From positions 1 through 64,000 of IMG/VR virus record IMGVR_UViG_3300025913_000025: DNA of 64,000 nucleotides. The stretch is one strand, 5' to 3'. Position 1 is the first letter of the stretch; each line of letters opens with the position of its first letter. Below the pieces are notes generated by a model, which was not told the origin of the DNA, did no database searches, and was given only the letters and a program-made list of their open reading frames with translations. The stretch is from a virus. This document shows positions 31,630-40,878 of the stretch, piece by piece. The position numbers and the translations under genes were made by a program.

Positions 31630-32346
31630 ATGACCGCAGAACAGATCGTAGACCTGCTCAACGAAATCCACGCCCTTGACCCAAAAGTTCTGAAGCCGCT
31701 CATCGAGACGCGGGTTCCCTGCAACCAGGCGATCGTGGACCATCCGACCATCACCGTGGACGGCGAATCACCAACCGGGCCGTGTACCGTCGGCCTGCTC
31801 GGAATCCTTGAAGGGATCGCGGGCATTGACGGCAAATTGATCGCCATGCGGAGCGACCAGAAGACGGGCGACGTGGTGGGGTTCCTGGTTGTGCCCTTTG
31901 AGACCGCGAAGCGGAAACCGGTGACGCATGTCCCCGAGCGGTATATCCCGGAGTCATCACTCAGAGCGGTCAGTGCGACCCGAACGGCGGAACTCGATGC
32001 CGAGATCAAGATGATCAAGGACGCGGCACAGGCATGGACGCCACCGGCATCGATGGAAGCGAAGCGGATCGAGTGTGCTTGTTCAGAACACGTGAGGTTT
32101 CTTACGAACCAGATCGTGTTGCGTATTCTCGTGCATCGGACACCGCTCGACCGGTCCAATTACGTCGTACCGCTGGCCGCGATCGTGAACATCCCGCGCA
32201 CATGGATGGGACAGCCACCGGGTAAATTCGCCGAAGCCTTGCACAGTATCCTGAATAGCGAGGGGACTTTCTCGCCGCTGGCCGAAGCCGCGATCTTGAT
32301 GAATCCGGTCACGATGATCGATCCGGTGGAAGGAGGATCGCTTTGA
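31630..32346 (+). CDS. Hypothetical protein
   Basis: 238 residues, unrecognised. The N-terminal helix (AEQIVDLLNEIHALDP) is followed by a strand-rich core and a helical C-terminus. The leader is CTTCCTTCCGAAAGGCCCCGA, where CCTT and AAGG could pair and mask the ribosome site. Coupled to the next gene by a TTGA overlap. Confidence 0.6.
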   Translation: MTAEQIVDLLNEIHALDPKVLKPLIETRVPCNQAIVDHPTITVDGESPTGPCTVGLLGILEGIAGIDGKLIAMRSDQKTGDVVGFLVVPFETAKRKPVTHVPERYIPESSLRAVSATRTAELDAEIKMIKDAAQAWTPPASMEAKRIECACSEHVRFLTNQIVLRILVHRTPLDRSNYVVPLAAIVNIPRTWMGQPPGKFAEALHSILNSEGTFSPLAEAAILMNPVTMIDPVEGGSL

Positions 32347-33071
32347 CCGACCACAGCAAATACGACGTTGACTCCTGGACGAAGAAGCCGCCCGAACCGC
32401 CGCCTCTCGAACTGCCGGCCGTATACACGACGATCGCATCTGCCGATTGCGACCCATTCCCGCGCCCGTTCACCGGCGACCCCTACGAAGCGGCGGCTCC
32501 GCTCATCGCGCGATTGCGGGAGGTCCTCGGATGCTGGAAGGGCGACAACTTCGGAAGCAAGTCCAACCGTCTTCGCGCTGAACTATTCGCGCTCGCGGCG
32601 AAGGTCCCCGACTGGCACAACGTCGTCTTCGCCGAGATCGTCGCGTCCGCCATGAGGCAGTTCGGCAATCGGCCGATCCATGCCGCGTTCCGAATTGAAT
32701 CGGAAGATGACCGCAGTTTTGCGAACACGCACGGCGTTGCGTTCCATCGCCGCGGGACTTCGAACTACGGAGCGATCGACAAAATCGCCAAGTCGTTGGT
32801 TGGACCGTTGATGGAGGAAATCGAACAGGTGACGAGGACGCACGGCGGTTCTCTTCCGACGCTTGTCGCCGCGAGGTTTCCCGACTACACACCTGTCAAC
32901 GACGTGCTGATCGCGGATGTCATGTTCGACAACAAGCTCCCTGTTCGGTTCTACAGCAATCTGACCATGGGTTTATTGTGGAACGAATTCCGCGTGGCCG
33001 TCACGGTGCGGATCGACGGCATGAGGCACAGCGAAGCCTACGAGGTCGATTGGAAGCGGCTGGAGCTTTGA
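32343..33071 (+). CDS. Hypothetical protein
   Basis: 242 residues, TTG start with AGGAGGATCGCT upstream. Alpha/beta, unrecognised. It has the plan of a substrate- or subunit-like soluble protein with no obvious motifs. Last gene before the head module promoter. Confidence 0.55.
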   Translation: MTDHSKYDVDSWTKKPPEPPPLELPAVYTTIASADCDPFPRPFTGDPYEAAAPLIARLREVLGCWKGDNFGSKSNRLRAELFALAAKVPDWHNVVFAEIVASAMRQFGNRPIHAAFRIESEDDRSFANTHGVAFHRRGTSNYGAIDKIAKSLVGPLMEEIEQVTRTHGGSLPTLVAARFPDYTPVNDVLIADVMFDNKLPVRFYSNLTMGLLWNEFRVAVTVRIDGMRHSEAYEVDWKRLEL

Positions 33072-33090
33072 GGCGGATCGGCGCACCCTC

Positions 33091-33119
33091 TTGCGTTAAG
33101 GCATCTTGCGATTTATCTT
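33091..33119 (+). promoter_or_regulatory. Promoter candidate for the protease-capsid genes
   Basis: TTGCGT, a 17-base spacer, TATCTT, in the 120-base AT-richer gap before the protease gene. A second TTGCGA lies at 33106. Confidence 0.45.
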
Positions 33120-33191
33120 TGGCGGGTACATACTTAGACCTAGAAGGGATAACGCAAGGTCGAGCGGTTCCCGACACGAGGCAGGGCCCAG

Positions 33192-35255
33192 ATGCCACAA
33201 GTTGCGGAAGTGAAAGCGAACCGCTTCAAGGAATTCTCGGCCAAGGTGCGCGTCGTCGATGCCTCGGAAGAGGCGAACGTCGATGTCGTCGCCGTCGTCA
33301 CGTGTGACTCGGTGGATGCCGATGAAGAGGTCGTTCTCCCGGGCGGAGCCGACCTGAGCCGGTACATCAAGGCACCGCGGATCCAGCTCTGTCACGCCTA
33401 CGGAAAGCCAGGCGAATACTACCCGCTCCCGGTCGGCAAGGCGCTTTGGACCAAGCGCGAAGGCCGAACCCTGATGCAAGGGATCCGGTTCGCCAAGACG
33501 GAGATGGGCCAGGAAGTCGCGGAACTGTTCCGTGACGGCATGATGAACACGTTCTCGATCGGGTTCATCTCGCTCGAGGCTTCTCCGCCGACGAAGGCCG
33601 AGATCGTGGCAAGGCCGGAGTGGAAGGACGCGAAGCTCATCCATCGCAAGTGGCAGCTCCTCGAAGTCTCCGCCGTGCCGATCCCGAGTAACGAAAACGC
33701 GATCGGTGAATGGGTCCGCAAGGGCCACCGGATCCCGAAGTTCCTCATTGTCAAAGGAGGTCGATCCGTGGCCAAGAAAAGTGGCGACCCTGTTCCCGAG
33801 CCGCATGACACAGCGACCGACAAGCCCACCGATCACGACCCCGGGCGAGAGCCACACGATTTTACCCCCGGCGATCACGTCGAGGTCGACAAAGCCATGG
33901 GCGGCGGATGCGGGAGCGTGAAGTCGGTCCACGGCGAGGGGGAGGACCTGCCCGACGATGCCGAGGACATGACGGACGGCCACCGGCCCGCGGCAAAGGT
34001 CGAGATGCACGACGCCGAGCATAAGTGTACCGGCGTGATGAAGTGCTTCGGTCGAAAAAGCATGGCCATGGTCGCGACCGAGCACAAGGCCGTGACGGAT
34101 GCCACGCTCAAGATCGGCGACAAGATCATCGTTCACTCGATGGCCGGAGGTGGATTCGGAATCATCAAGTCGATCCACAAGGGAACCGTTACTAACGTCG
34201 ATGAAGACTTTACCGACGGTAGCGAGGACCCTGCGGCGAAGGTCGCGATCATCGATGCCGATGGTCGCGATACCGGGAAGACGATCGGCGCTCTGGCGAA
34301 GCATCTTGCCCTGATCAACGACAAGTCTTACTACGGTTCCCCGTGGATGGGCGAGGAAGCGGAGAAGGGCAACGCCTACCGGATCATGGCGCAAGGCCTG
34401 ATCGACCGGCACAAGAAGATCATGCGGACGCAGAAGGCCGGGCATCTGTACGCTCGGCAGGACAAGATGGAAGCCCATTACGTCCGGCACAAGTCGGACG
34501 ATGATGACACCAAGGGCTACCACACTGCCGAACAGTGCAAGGCCATGCTCGGCGAAGCTCCGGGCTGCAAGGCCGTCACGGTGGACGTCGATCATCCGCC
34601 CGATGAAGACGCCTGGGAAATGCTCCATCCCGCGCCCCCGTCCCACGATATGTGGTTCGCTCGCTCGATCAAGGCGATGAATGAGGCGAGCGGGACTGAG
34701 GGGGGATACACGCTCGCGCCGGAGACCCGGGTCGACCACTCCGGTGAGGACGACTTCCTTGAGGAAGAGACCCCGACCTACATGCCCAAGCCGCGCGAGG
34801 TCGTTCAGTGGGAGGACCACGAAGGGATGCACGCGGGTGCCGGCCGGGTCAAGTCGATCCACATGAGCGGCAAGGCCGTTCCGGATGTGATGAACGAGTG
34901 TATCGGGACCAAGGAAGTCCCGCATGCAAGAATCAACCTCTTCAAGAAGGGGGAGGACGGCGACTACACCGAGACCGAGCATCATGTCGGTGTGAAATGC
35001 AAAATGTGCAAACGGATGCCGATCCTGAGCGTCAGTGCCAAGACGGTACAGGCACCCGTGGTTGAGCGCAAGGAAGCGCCGGCGCGGACCGAGCCGGCTC
35101 CCGAGGGGCCGACGCTCAAGCGCATCCCCAAGGTTCAGACCGAGGAGCAGTTCCAGGCGGAGATGTACCAGACGTTGAAGTCGCGAGAATCCGCCCCCGA
35201 GTTCAAGCAGAAGGCGATTGACGAAGCGGTCAGACAATACATCGGCGGGGTGTAA
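33192..35255 (+). CDS. Prohead protease with a long repeat-containing C-terminal region
   Basis: 687 residues. The first 190 are an HK97-type (S78) prohead protease: VVTCDSVDADEEVVLPGG, LCHAYGK with the likely catalytic His, and MNTFSIGFI with the likely Ser. The remaining 490 residues contain three related modules, each with a GxGxVKSIH-like turn: GGGCGSVKSVHGEG with PAAKVEMHD, GGGFGIIKSIHKGT with PAAKVAIID, and HAGAGRVKSIHMSG with PHARINLF. Spacing suggests small beta-barrels. This part may act as scaffold, since no separate scaffold gene was seen. ATG follows AGGCAGGGCCCAG. Confidence 0.8.
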   Translation: MPQVAEVKANRFKEFSAKVRVVDASEEANVDVVAVVTCDSVDADEEVVLPGGADLSRYIKAPRIQLCHAYGKPGEYYPLPVGKALWTKREGRTLMQGIRFAKTEMGQEVAELFRDGMMNTFSIGFISLEASPPTKAEIVARPEWKDAKLIHRKWQLLEVSAVPIPSNENAIGEWVRKGHRIPKFLIVKGGRSVAKKSGDPVPEPHDTATDKPTDHDPGREPHDFTPGDHVEVDKAMGGGCGSVKSVHGEGEDLPDDAEDMTDGHRPAAKVEMHDAEHKCTGVMKCFGRKSMAMVATEHKAVTDATLKIGDKIIVHSMAGGGFGIIKSIHKGTVTNVDEDFTDGSEDPAAKVAIIDADGRDTGKTIGALAKHLALINDKSYYGSPWMGEEAEKGNAYRIMAQGLIDRHKKIMRTQKAGHLYARQDKMEAHYVRHKSDDDDTKGYHTAEQCKAMLGEAPGCKAVTVDVDHPPDEDAWEMLHPAPPSHDMWFARSIKAMNEASGTEGGYTLAPETRVDHSGEDDFLEEETPTYMPKPREVVQWEDHEGMHAGAGRVKSIHMSGKAVPDVMNECIGTKEVPHARINLFKKGEDGDYTETEHHVGVKCKMCKRMPILSVSAKTVQAPVVERKEAPARTEPAPEGPTLKRIPKVQTEEQFQAEMYQTLKSRESAPEFKQKAIDEAVRQYIGGV

Positions 35256-35398
35256 CCGCCGTTCACCGATAGCAGACCTACCGAGATTTGAGATATCAGG
35301 GCGTCACCCCCGGGGAAACCTTCGAGGTTTTAGGGCGGATCGACCCCGGGGATATGCCGCCTCTTGGTTGTCACCCCATCTTTCACAAGGGGCCAACC

Positions 35399-36862
35399 TT
35401 GAAACGCAAGTACAAGTGCCTGAAGGGCTTCAAAGCGCCCAACGGGACCGTGATCTTCGAGAAGGGGACCGACACCGAGCCGCGGTTCTACGTCCTTGAG
35501 GAAGAGGACGCTCAGGAATCGATCGCCGGTGGTTATCTCGAGGCCGTCGCCGTGAGCGAGATGGAGCTCATGATGACGCGCGCCATCGAGGCCTACGAGG
35601 AGAAGCGCGCGCCCTTGACGGCCGCCAACACCGCGTCGATCGTCTCGGCGGTGTTCGAGAAGCTCTATGACAACAAGGGCCCGCTCAACGTCCGCGTGAT
35701 CACGGATGAGGCCGACAAGACGAAGGGACTCGGTGAGTTCCTCCAGTGCGTCGGAATCTACGGCGACCCGCAGGCGCCGGCGAGCCAGAAGACCTGGGCG
35801 GGCAAGACGCTCGAGGAAGTGTACAGCAAGCGGGCGGATCCCAGCTTCGCGGACCGCTACCAGAAGTCGCAGGAAGCGATGGGCATCAACCGGAAGACGG
35901 CGTTGGCCGAGTCTTCGGGCATCACGGGCGGTTACACCGTGCCGACCGAATACTCCATGGCGCTGCTCGAGATCCGGCCGGAAGACAACCTCATGGTTGG
36001 CTTCACGGACGACTACCCGATGACGGGCCGCGAGCTGAAGATGCCGGTCCTCGACCAGACGACCCCGAGCGGCGTCGTCGGCCAGACGTCTTACTTCGGC
36101 GGCGTGGTTGCCACCTGGACGGCGGAAGCCGCCACCAGGCAGGAAACCGAGCCCAAGTTCCGCGAGGCGACTCTCGTTGCGAACGAGCTCTCCGGTTACG
36201 CGCTCGCGTCCCGGAACGTGCTCTACGACAACAAGGTCGCGCTCGAGATGCGGCTCACCAAGCTCTTTGGTGGTGCCGTGTCCTGGTTCCGCGATTACGC
36301 GTACCTGAACGGCGATGGCGTCGGCAAGCCTCGCGGCATCCTTGGTGCGCCGGCAACCCTGCACGTCGACCGCGCGGTCGCGAATCAGGTGAACTACGCC
36401 GACGTGACGGCGATGTATGGCCTGCTCATGCCGCAGTCCATCCCCACCGCGTTCTGGGCGATGCAGCAGAGCGTGTTGGCCAACTTCCTCCAGATGGCCG
36501 ACAGCCAGGGCCGGTATGTCGTTCAGCCCTACTACCCGACCTACCAGGCCGGCGTGGCAGGCGGTCCGGCAACCGTCCGGCCGATCATGACGATGCTCGG
36601 CCTGCCCATCAAGACGTCGGAAAAGCTCAACACCTTGGGCTCGACCGGCGACCTGATGCTGATCGACCCGAAGCAGTATTTCACTTCCTCGCGCCAGGAG
36701 CTCGAGATCGCTGCGTCCGAGCACTACCGCTTCATCAACAACCAGATCACCTACCGGTTCATCTGGAGAGGCGATGGCGAAGCGTGGATGAACTCCTACT
36801 TCACGCTCCAGGATCAGACGACCAAGATTTCTCCCTTCGTATGTTTGGATGTGCATTCGTGA
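35399..36862 (+). CDS. Major capsid protein, HK97 fold
   Basis: 487 residues from TTG 35399 (AAGGGGCCAACC upstream). An in-frame TTG at 35288 and ATG at 35354 would lengthen it. Residues up to about 180 form a helical delta-like prodomain to be removed by the protease. The mature part starts near SSGITGGYTVPTEYSMALLE and shows the HK97 signs WTAEAATRQETEPKFREATL, ASRNVLYD and NGDGVGKPRGILGAP. It forms the icosahedral shell. A strong hairpin follows at 36915-36945. Confidence 0.9.
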   Translation: MKRKYKCLKGFKAPNGTVIFEKGTDTEPRFYVLEEEDAQESIAGGYLEAVAVSEMELMMTRAIEAYEEKRAPLTAANTASIVSAVFEKLYDNKGPLNVRVITDEADKTKGLGEFLQCVGIYGDPQAPASQKTWAGKTLEEVYSKRADPSFADRYQKSQEAMGINRKTALAESSGITGGYTVPTEYSMALLEIRPEDNLMVGFTDDYPMTGRELKMPVLDQTTPSGVVGQTSYFGGVVATWTAEAATRQETEPKFREATLVANELSGYALASRNVLYDNKVALEMRLTKLFGGAVSWFRDYAYLNGDGVGKPRGILGAPATLHVDRAVANQVNYADVTAMYGLLMPQSIPTAFWAMQQSVLANFLQMADSQGRYVVQPYYPTYQAGVAGGPATVRPIMTMLGLPIKTSEKLNTLGSTGDLMLIDPKQYFTSSRQELEIAASEHYRFINNQITYRFIWRGDGEAWMNSYFTLQDQTTKISPFVCLDVHS

Positions 36863-36914
36863 TAAATGAGCGAAAGCTCAGTTGACACGTATGAGGCATC
36901 CTGAAATGATAGGC

Positions 36915-36945
36915 GCCCGAACGAACTTCGCCGGTTCGTTCGGGC
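36915..36945 (+). terminator. Terminator after the capsid gene, 12-bp perfect stem
   Basis: GCCCGAACGAAC pairs with GTTCGTTCGGGC around a 7-base loop. Just before it, at 36882, TTGACA with a weak -10 (AATGAT) may be a promoter. A GAAA-capped 5-bp hairpin lies right after the stop at about 36867-36880. Confidence 0.7.
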
Positions 36946-36979
36946 ACCATTTACACGCCAACCTGAATCGGAGGTCGGA

Positions 36980-37600
36980 ATGTCGGAAACAATCGTACCG
37001 CGCGAAACCATCTTTGACGACTCGCCCGGAGAAGAATGGCGTTGGATTCCGGGATGGCCGGCTTATCAGGTTTCGGATCGCGGCCGTGTCAAAAGTTTCT
37101 GGACTCGCGAAGGTTCTCCGCGAAACGGCACGCTTCGAATGGTCGTGGGATCAGTCGGAAAGATCCTGAAACCGGCGTGCGAGCCGAAAACTGGACACTG
37201 GCATGTCACGCTTGGGAAAGGCGCTTCAGGTGGGCAGAAAACGTTCAAGAACAGCCGGCTCGTCCTGATGGCATTCGACCGCCTGCCTATTGGAAAAGAG
37301 GATGCGAGGCACCTGCACGATCCGGATCCGCGAAACTGCAATCGATCGAATCTCGCGTGGGGTTCACGGCTTGATAATTTTAAAGACTTCGAACGGCACA
37401 CGGGGATGAGACTGAACGCAAAGCTCTCGATGCAACAAATCGAGGAAATCCGATCGCGGATCGACGGAGTGCGAGGAACCCAACGGCGACTGGCAAAAGA
37501 GTTCAACGTTTCGGTTCAATTGGTGACTTTGATCAAGCAAGGAAGAACAGGCTCAGATTCAAGGAAAACGCTCAATGACGACGGATCGTATTCTCTTTAA
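36980..37600 (+). CDS. NUMOD4/HNH homing endonuclease, copy 1
   Basis: 206 residues. EEWRWIPGWPAYQVSDRGRV is a NUMOD4 DNA-binding motif. KNSRLVLMAFDR and ARHLHDPDPRNCNRSNLAWG form the HNH-type core (HLHD, N-S-NL-WGS). A C-terminal helix-turn-helix follows (TQRRLAKEFNVSVQLVTLIK). Such free-standing enzymes cut a cognate allele and spread their own gene. It stands alone between hairpins after the capsid gene. The first His of the HNH core is shifted, so activity is not certain. AGGTCGGA precedes the ATG. Confidence 0.85.
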   Translation: MSETIVPRETIFDDSPGEEWRWIPGWPAYQVSDRGRVKSFWTREGSPRNGTLRMVVGSVGKILKPACEPKTGHWHVTLGKGASGGQKTFKNSRLVLMAFDRLPIGKEDARHLHDPDPRNCNRSNLAWGSRLDNFKDFERHTGMRLNAKLSMQQIEEIRSRIDGVRGTQRRLAKEFNVSVQLVTLIKQGRTGSDSRKTLNDDGSYSL

Positions 37601-37696
37601 TCGGCGAGCCGTCAAACCGGCGTGAAATGGGCGGTGCCACGGCACCGGTCAAACGCCAATTCGCACAAGCGTCCCGTGTCGAACTATTCCAGGGTC

Positions 37697-37716
37697 GAGA
37701 ACCCGTTCGGGTTCTC
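37697..37716 (+). terminator. Hairpin after the first homing endonuclease gene
   Basis: GAGAACCC pairs with GGGTTCTC around GTTC, followed by TCT. It lies 25 bases before the next gene's ATG, so it could also affect that gene's translation. Confidence 0.5.
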
Positions 37717-37740
37717 TCTGGTTCAATCGAAGGAAACAGC

Positions 37741-38184
37741 ATGTATACTGAACAACTCAGTCAGCAATTGGCCTTCATGGGCCAGGTCATCCCCGCGACG
37801 GCGGCGACCGGCTCGAGCATGGTCACGGAGGCCATCCCGCTCGGCAACCAGCGCCGCACGCTGTTCACGCTCCAGATGGGTGGGTTCGCGACCAGCGGTG
37901 CCGCGCAAATCTTGGTCCAGGGTGCCACGGCATCCGGTGCGACCTTCACCACGATCACGTCGCTCACTTCGCCGTTCCTCACGGCATCGGGAGCGGTGCA
38001 GTCGGAGGCGACGGAGGAAAACATCGTCGCGCTCAACCTTGGGTACCAATGGTTGAAAGGCGTGGTCTCAGTGACAGGAGCCAATGTCAGCGGTATCGCA
38101 CTCAGCGTCTACGGTGGAAATTTTCGCTGGGGTCCGGGATCGCAGTATAACCGGAGTTACGTACTCTCACCGACAATTTTCTGA
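37741..38184 (+). CDS. Probable virion structural or decoration protein
   Basis: 147 residues from ATG 37741 (GAAGGAAACAGC upstream). Ser/Thr/Ala/Gly-rich strands (ILVQGATASGATFTTITSLT, WLKGVVSVTGANVSGIALSV) suggest a secreted-like beta-sandwich, as in capsid decoration proteins. Its own strong terminator and its place two genes after the capsid gene imply high expression. Not matched to a family. Confidence 0.6.
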   Translation: MYTEQLSQQLAFMGQVIPATAATGSSMVTEAIPLGNQRRTLFTLQMGGFATSGAAQILVQGATASGATFTTITSLTSPFLTASGAVQSEATEENIVALNLGYQWLKGVVSVTGANVSGIALSVYGGNFRWGPGSQYNRSYVLSPTIF

Positions 38185-38249
38185 GGTGTTTATGTGAGTA
38201 ATCGTCGAACGATGACGGTTGCAAAGCAGAACACATCCGGGTAAAATGC

Positions 38250-38283
38250 GAGGCCATCGGAAGCGTCAACTTCCGATGGCCTC
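38250..38283 (+). terminator. Strong terminator, 14-bp perfect stem
   Basis: GAGGCCATCGGAAG pairs with CTTCCGATGGCCTC around a 6-base loop and is followed by TTTC. It ends the structural-protein transcript just ahead of the second homing endonuclease gene. Confidence 0.8.
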
Positions 38284-38312
38284 TTTCACAAGCCCCTTGA
38301 CTGGAGGGACTC

Positions 38313-39122
38313 ATGTCGGAATCGATTATCACGAATCAAGCCGTTCCTGTCATCAGCCAAGGGGAATTCGCGTTCGGCGATCTTCCGGAAACGGAAGAAT
38401 GGCGAGGCATCGTCGGATTCGAGGGGTACGAAGTCTCGAATCTCGGGCGTGTGCGCAGTTGGAAAGTTATCGGCGGCCATCGAAAACGATCTAGTGAGCC
38501 ACGGATTAAAACGCTCACACCAGATCCCGAAGGCTATTTGAACGTAGGGCTTTGGAAAAACGGCAAAACGATTCTAAAAGGCGTGCATAGGCTCGTTTTG
38601 ATCGCATTCGTCGGAATCCGCAGTTCCAAGATTCAATCCCGTCATATCGACGGCAACCCCGCCAACAATTTGCTGTCCAATTTAGAGTGGGGCACGGCCA
38701 AGCAAAACGCAGACGACAGGACGAGGCATGGGAGAACTCCAATGGCCTCGGTTCACTATGCGACCGAGTTCACAGAAGAGACGATTATTGAGATTCGCCG
38801 AAGACGTGCTGCCGGTGAAAGACAAATCAGTCTTGCGGCTGAGTTCGGAATCACGAGGGCTGGAATTTCAGGGATTTGCGTGGGAAGAACATGGGCATCT
38901 GTGAAAGAAGGTCTTGAGGTATCAAGAAAATCGCATAGCGAAGCGCGAAAACTCCGTGGGGAAGGAACAAAATCGTCCAAAATCACAGCGCTTCAGGCAT
39001 CAGAAATCAAAGCGAGACTTCGCAACGGCGAGAGTCACGCCTCGATCGCGTCTCGGTTTGGGGTCAGTCCATCATACGTCACTCTGATGAACAGAGGTAA
39101 ACTCTGGTCCGAGGTCGATTAA
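38313..39122 (+). CDS. NUMOD4/HNH homing endonuclease, copy 2
   Basis: 269 residues. EEWRGIVGFEGYEVSNLGRV (NUMOD4), then an HNH core KGVHRLVLIAFVG and SRHIDGNPANNLLSNLEWGT with the canonical RHIDGN and N-L-WGT. Two C-terminal helix-turn-helix repeats follow: AGERQISLAAEFGITRAGIS and GESHASIASRFGVSPSYVTL. Related to copy 1 in the same intergenic neighbourhood. GGGACTC precedes the ATG. Confidence 0.9.
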   Translation: MSESIITNQAVPVISQGEFAFGDLPETEEWRGIVGFEGYEVSNLGRVRSWKVIGGHRKRSSEPRIKTLTPDPEGYLNVGLWKNGKTILKGVHRLVLIAFVGIRSSKIQSRHIDGNPANNLLSNLEWGTAKQNADDRTRHGRTPMASVHYATEFTEETIIEIRRRRAAGERQISLAAEFGITRAGISGICVGRTWASVKEGLEVSRKSHSEARKLRGEGTKSSKITALQASEIKARLRNGESHASIASRFGVSPSYVTLMNRGKLWSEVD

Positions 39123-39134
39123 CCCGAAGGCACC

Positions 39135-40871
39135 ATGGCAAAGATACAACAGCGCGTAGTCTTCCGTGACCACGAACTCGCTCACCGCTATCTCGACGGT
39201 TTCAAAGGAATCGAGATCGGCGCAAGCGAGAACAATCCGCACAACATCGCCGGCACGATCAACGTCGACTACTCTGACGAACACACGCGATTCAAGGAGG
39301 TCGAGGTCGAAATCTGCGGGACCGCCTGCAAAGTGGATGTCGTTGCGGAAGCCGACGAGTTGCCATTTGACGATAGCAGCCAGGATTTCGTGCTTTCCAG
39401 TCACGTCTTCGAACATCTTCCCGACCCGATCAAGGCCGTCAAAGAATGGATTCGCGTGGTTCGTCCGGGCGGAATTATTTTCGCCGTCGTGGCGTTGAGC
39501 GAAGGTCCAGGGACTCACCCTGCGGATAACGGAAAGCCGATCACGGAACTCGACCATTACGCCGAAGACCATGAGCGGGGCGAGACGGTCGAGACGCATC
39601 CAATCCCCGAGGGTCACGAAAAGCGTGGACACTACCATCGCTTCAGTTACCAATCGATGAAAGCGTTCGTCAAACGATTCTTTCCGACCGAACTGAAGTA
39701 CATCGACGGAGAACCAACAGACTCCAAGGTTGGAGTTGGCCATACTCACGTCCTCCGAGTCACCAAGCCGACCCCCACCGGCTCGCCCAGGATCGACATC
39801 AAGCCCCAGCGCGTCCGCGTCTGGATCAACATGCCCGATGAAACGGGATGCACCTACTATCGGGCGGCCGCGCCGTTCCAGTTCTGCCACGAGGAGCTTT
39901 CCCAGAAAGGCATCGACCTGTACCGCGGTGGCGTCGACGGCGGCGCGATGCCGGACTCGAGCTACGACGTTTACGTTCAGCAACGGGCGCCCGATCCGAG
40001 CGCGTACACGTTCTTTCACTGGGTTCTCAAGAGCAATCGGCGCCTGATCTGGGAACTGGACGACGACTTCAACAGCATCCCGAAGTGGTCGCCGGCCTAC
40101 GAGGGGGTTCGCAAGGGCGGAAACTTCGCCGCACTGGGTTGCTACCTCGACTTCGCGCACGCGATCACGACGTCGACCCCGTTCCTCGCGGCGAAGATCG
40201 AGGCCGATTTCACGTTCACCAAGGGGAAGACGGTGGTTCTGCCCAACCTGGTGGACGTCTCGAAGTACCGGCGCGTCCTCCCGAGCCCGGGCCGGACGAA
40301 GCGGATCATCTGGACGGGGTCCGGATTCCATGCGGCCGATCTCGAGCTTCTGGTCCCGGTCGTTCAGAAGATCGTTGACGAGACGGATTGGGAATTCGTC
40401 TTCATGGGCGCGATCCCGCCCGACATCTTCAAGTTCCCCGAGCGGCGAGTCTGGAGTCTCGGAGGAGCGCAGATCAAATACTACCCGCGGCTCCTGTGCG
40501 AGCTGTCGGCCGACGTCGCGGTGATCCCGCTCACCCGCACTCTATTTGACCGGAGCAAATCCGCGATCAAATGGATGGAATGCAGCCTGGCGGGCGCGGC
40601 TGTCGTGGCGACCAAGTTCGGTCCCTACGAGGATGCGATCGAGGATGGTCAGACCGGGATTTTCATCGAGAACCCAAACGACCCCGACGAATGGATGGGC
40701 GGGATCCGGTACGCGCTCGAGCATCGGGAACGGCTCGTCGCCAACGCGATTCCCGAGGTGATGAACGGTCACTCGTGGCATTCGATGGTCAATCGGCAGC
40801 GTTGGGTGGACTTTTTCGTGGAGCAAGCGAGACTTTCCATCGAGTTTCAGAACGCGCACCCATTGCCTTGA
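39135..40871 (+). CDS. SAM methyltransferase-glycosyltransferase fusion
   Basis: 578 residues. Residues 1-220 are a class I methyltransferase: FKGIEIGASENNPHNIAGTI (SAM loop), VVAEADELPFDDSSQDFVLS and SHVFEHLPDP, then VRPGGIIFAVV. Residues 225-560 are a GT-B glycosyltransferase: GCTYYRAAAPFQFCHEEL at the acceptor side, RIIWTGSG and WEFVFMGAIPPDIF mid-domain, and KWMECSLAGAAVVATKFGPY with EDAIEDGQTGIF as the donor-sugar site. It could methylate and glycosylate virion protein or host surface sugar. It lies in the head-gene region, which favours a virion target. AAGGCACC precedes the ATG. Confidence 0.85.
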   Translation: MAKIQQRVVFRDHELAHRYLDGFKGIEIGASENNPHNIAGTINVDYSDEHTRFKEVEVEICGTACKVDVVAEADELPFDDSSQDFVLSSHVFEHLPDPIKAVKEWIRVVRPGGIIFAVVALSEGPGTHPADNGKPITELDHYAEDHERGETVETHPIPEGHEKRGHYHRFSYQSMKAFVKRFFPTELKYIDGEPTDSKVGVGHTHVLRVTKPTPTGSPRIDIKPQRVRVWINMPDETGCTYYRAAAPFQFCHEELSQKGIDLYRGGVDGGAMPDSSYDVYVQQRAPDPSAYTFFHWVLKSNRRLIWELDDDFNSIPKWSPAYEGVRKGGNFAALGCYLDFAHAITTSTPFLAAKIEADFTFTKGKTVVLPNLVDVSKYRRVLPSPGRTKRIIWTGSGFHAADLELLVPVVQKIVDETDWEFVFMGAIPPDIFKFPERRVWSLGGAQIKYYPRLLCELSADVAVIPLTRTLFDRSKSAIKWMECSLAGAAVVATKFGPYEDAIEDGQTGIFIENPNDPDEWMGGIRYALEHRERLVANAIPEVMNGHSWHSMVNRQRWVDFFVEQARLSIEFQNAHPLP

Positions 40872-40878
40872 CGCGCGA

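Noticed and set aside
33096-35237. 713-codon frame antisense to the prohead protease
   Set aside because: It mirrors the GC codon bias of a well-recognised gene on the other strand and has no family signature.
35330-36856. 508-codon frame antisense to the capsid gene, and a 379-codon frame in another phase
   Set aside because: Shadows of the capsid gene; rich in Arg/His and without motifs.
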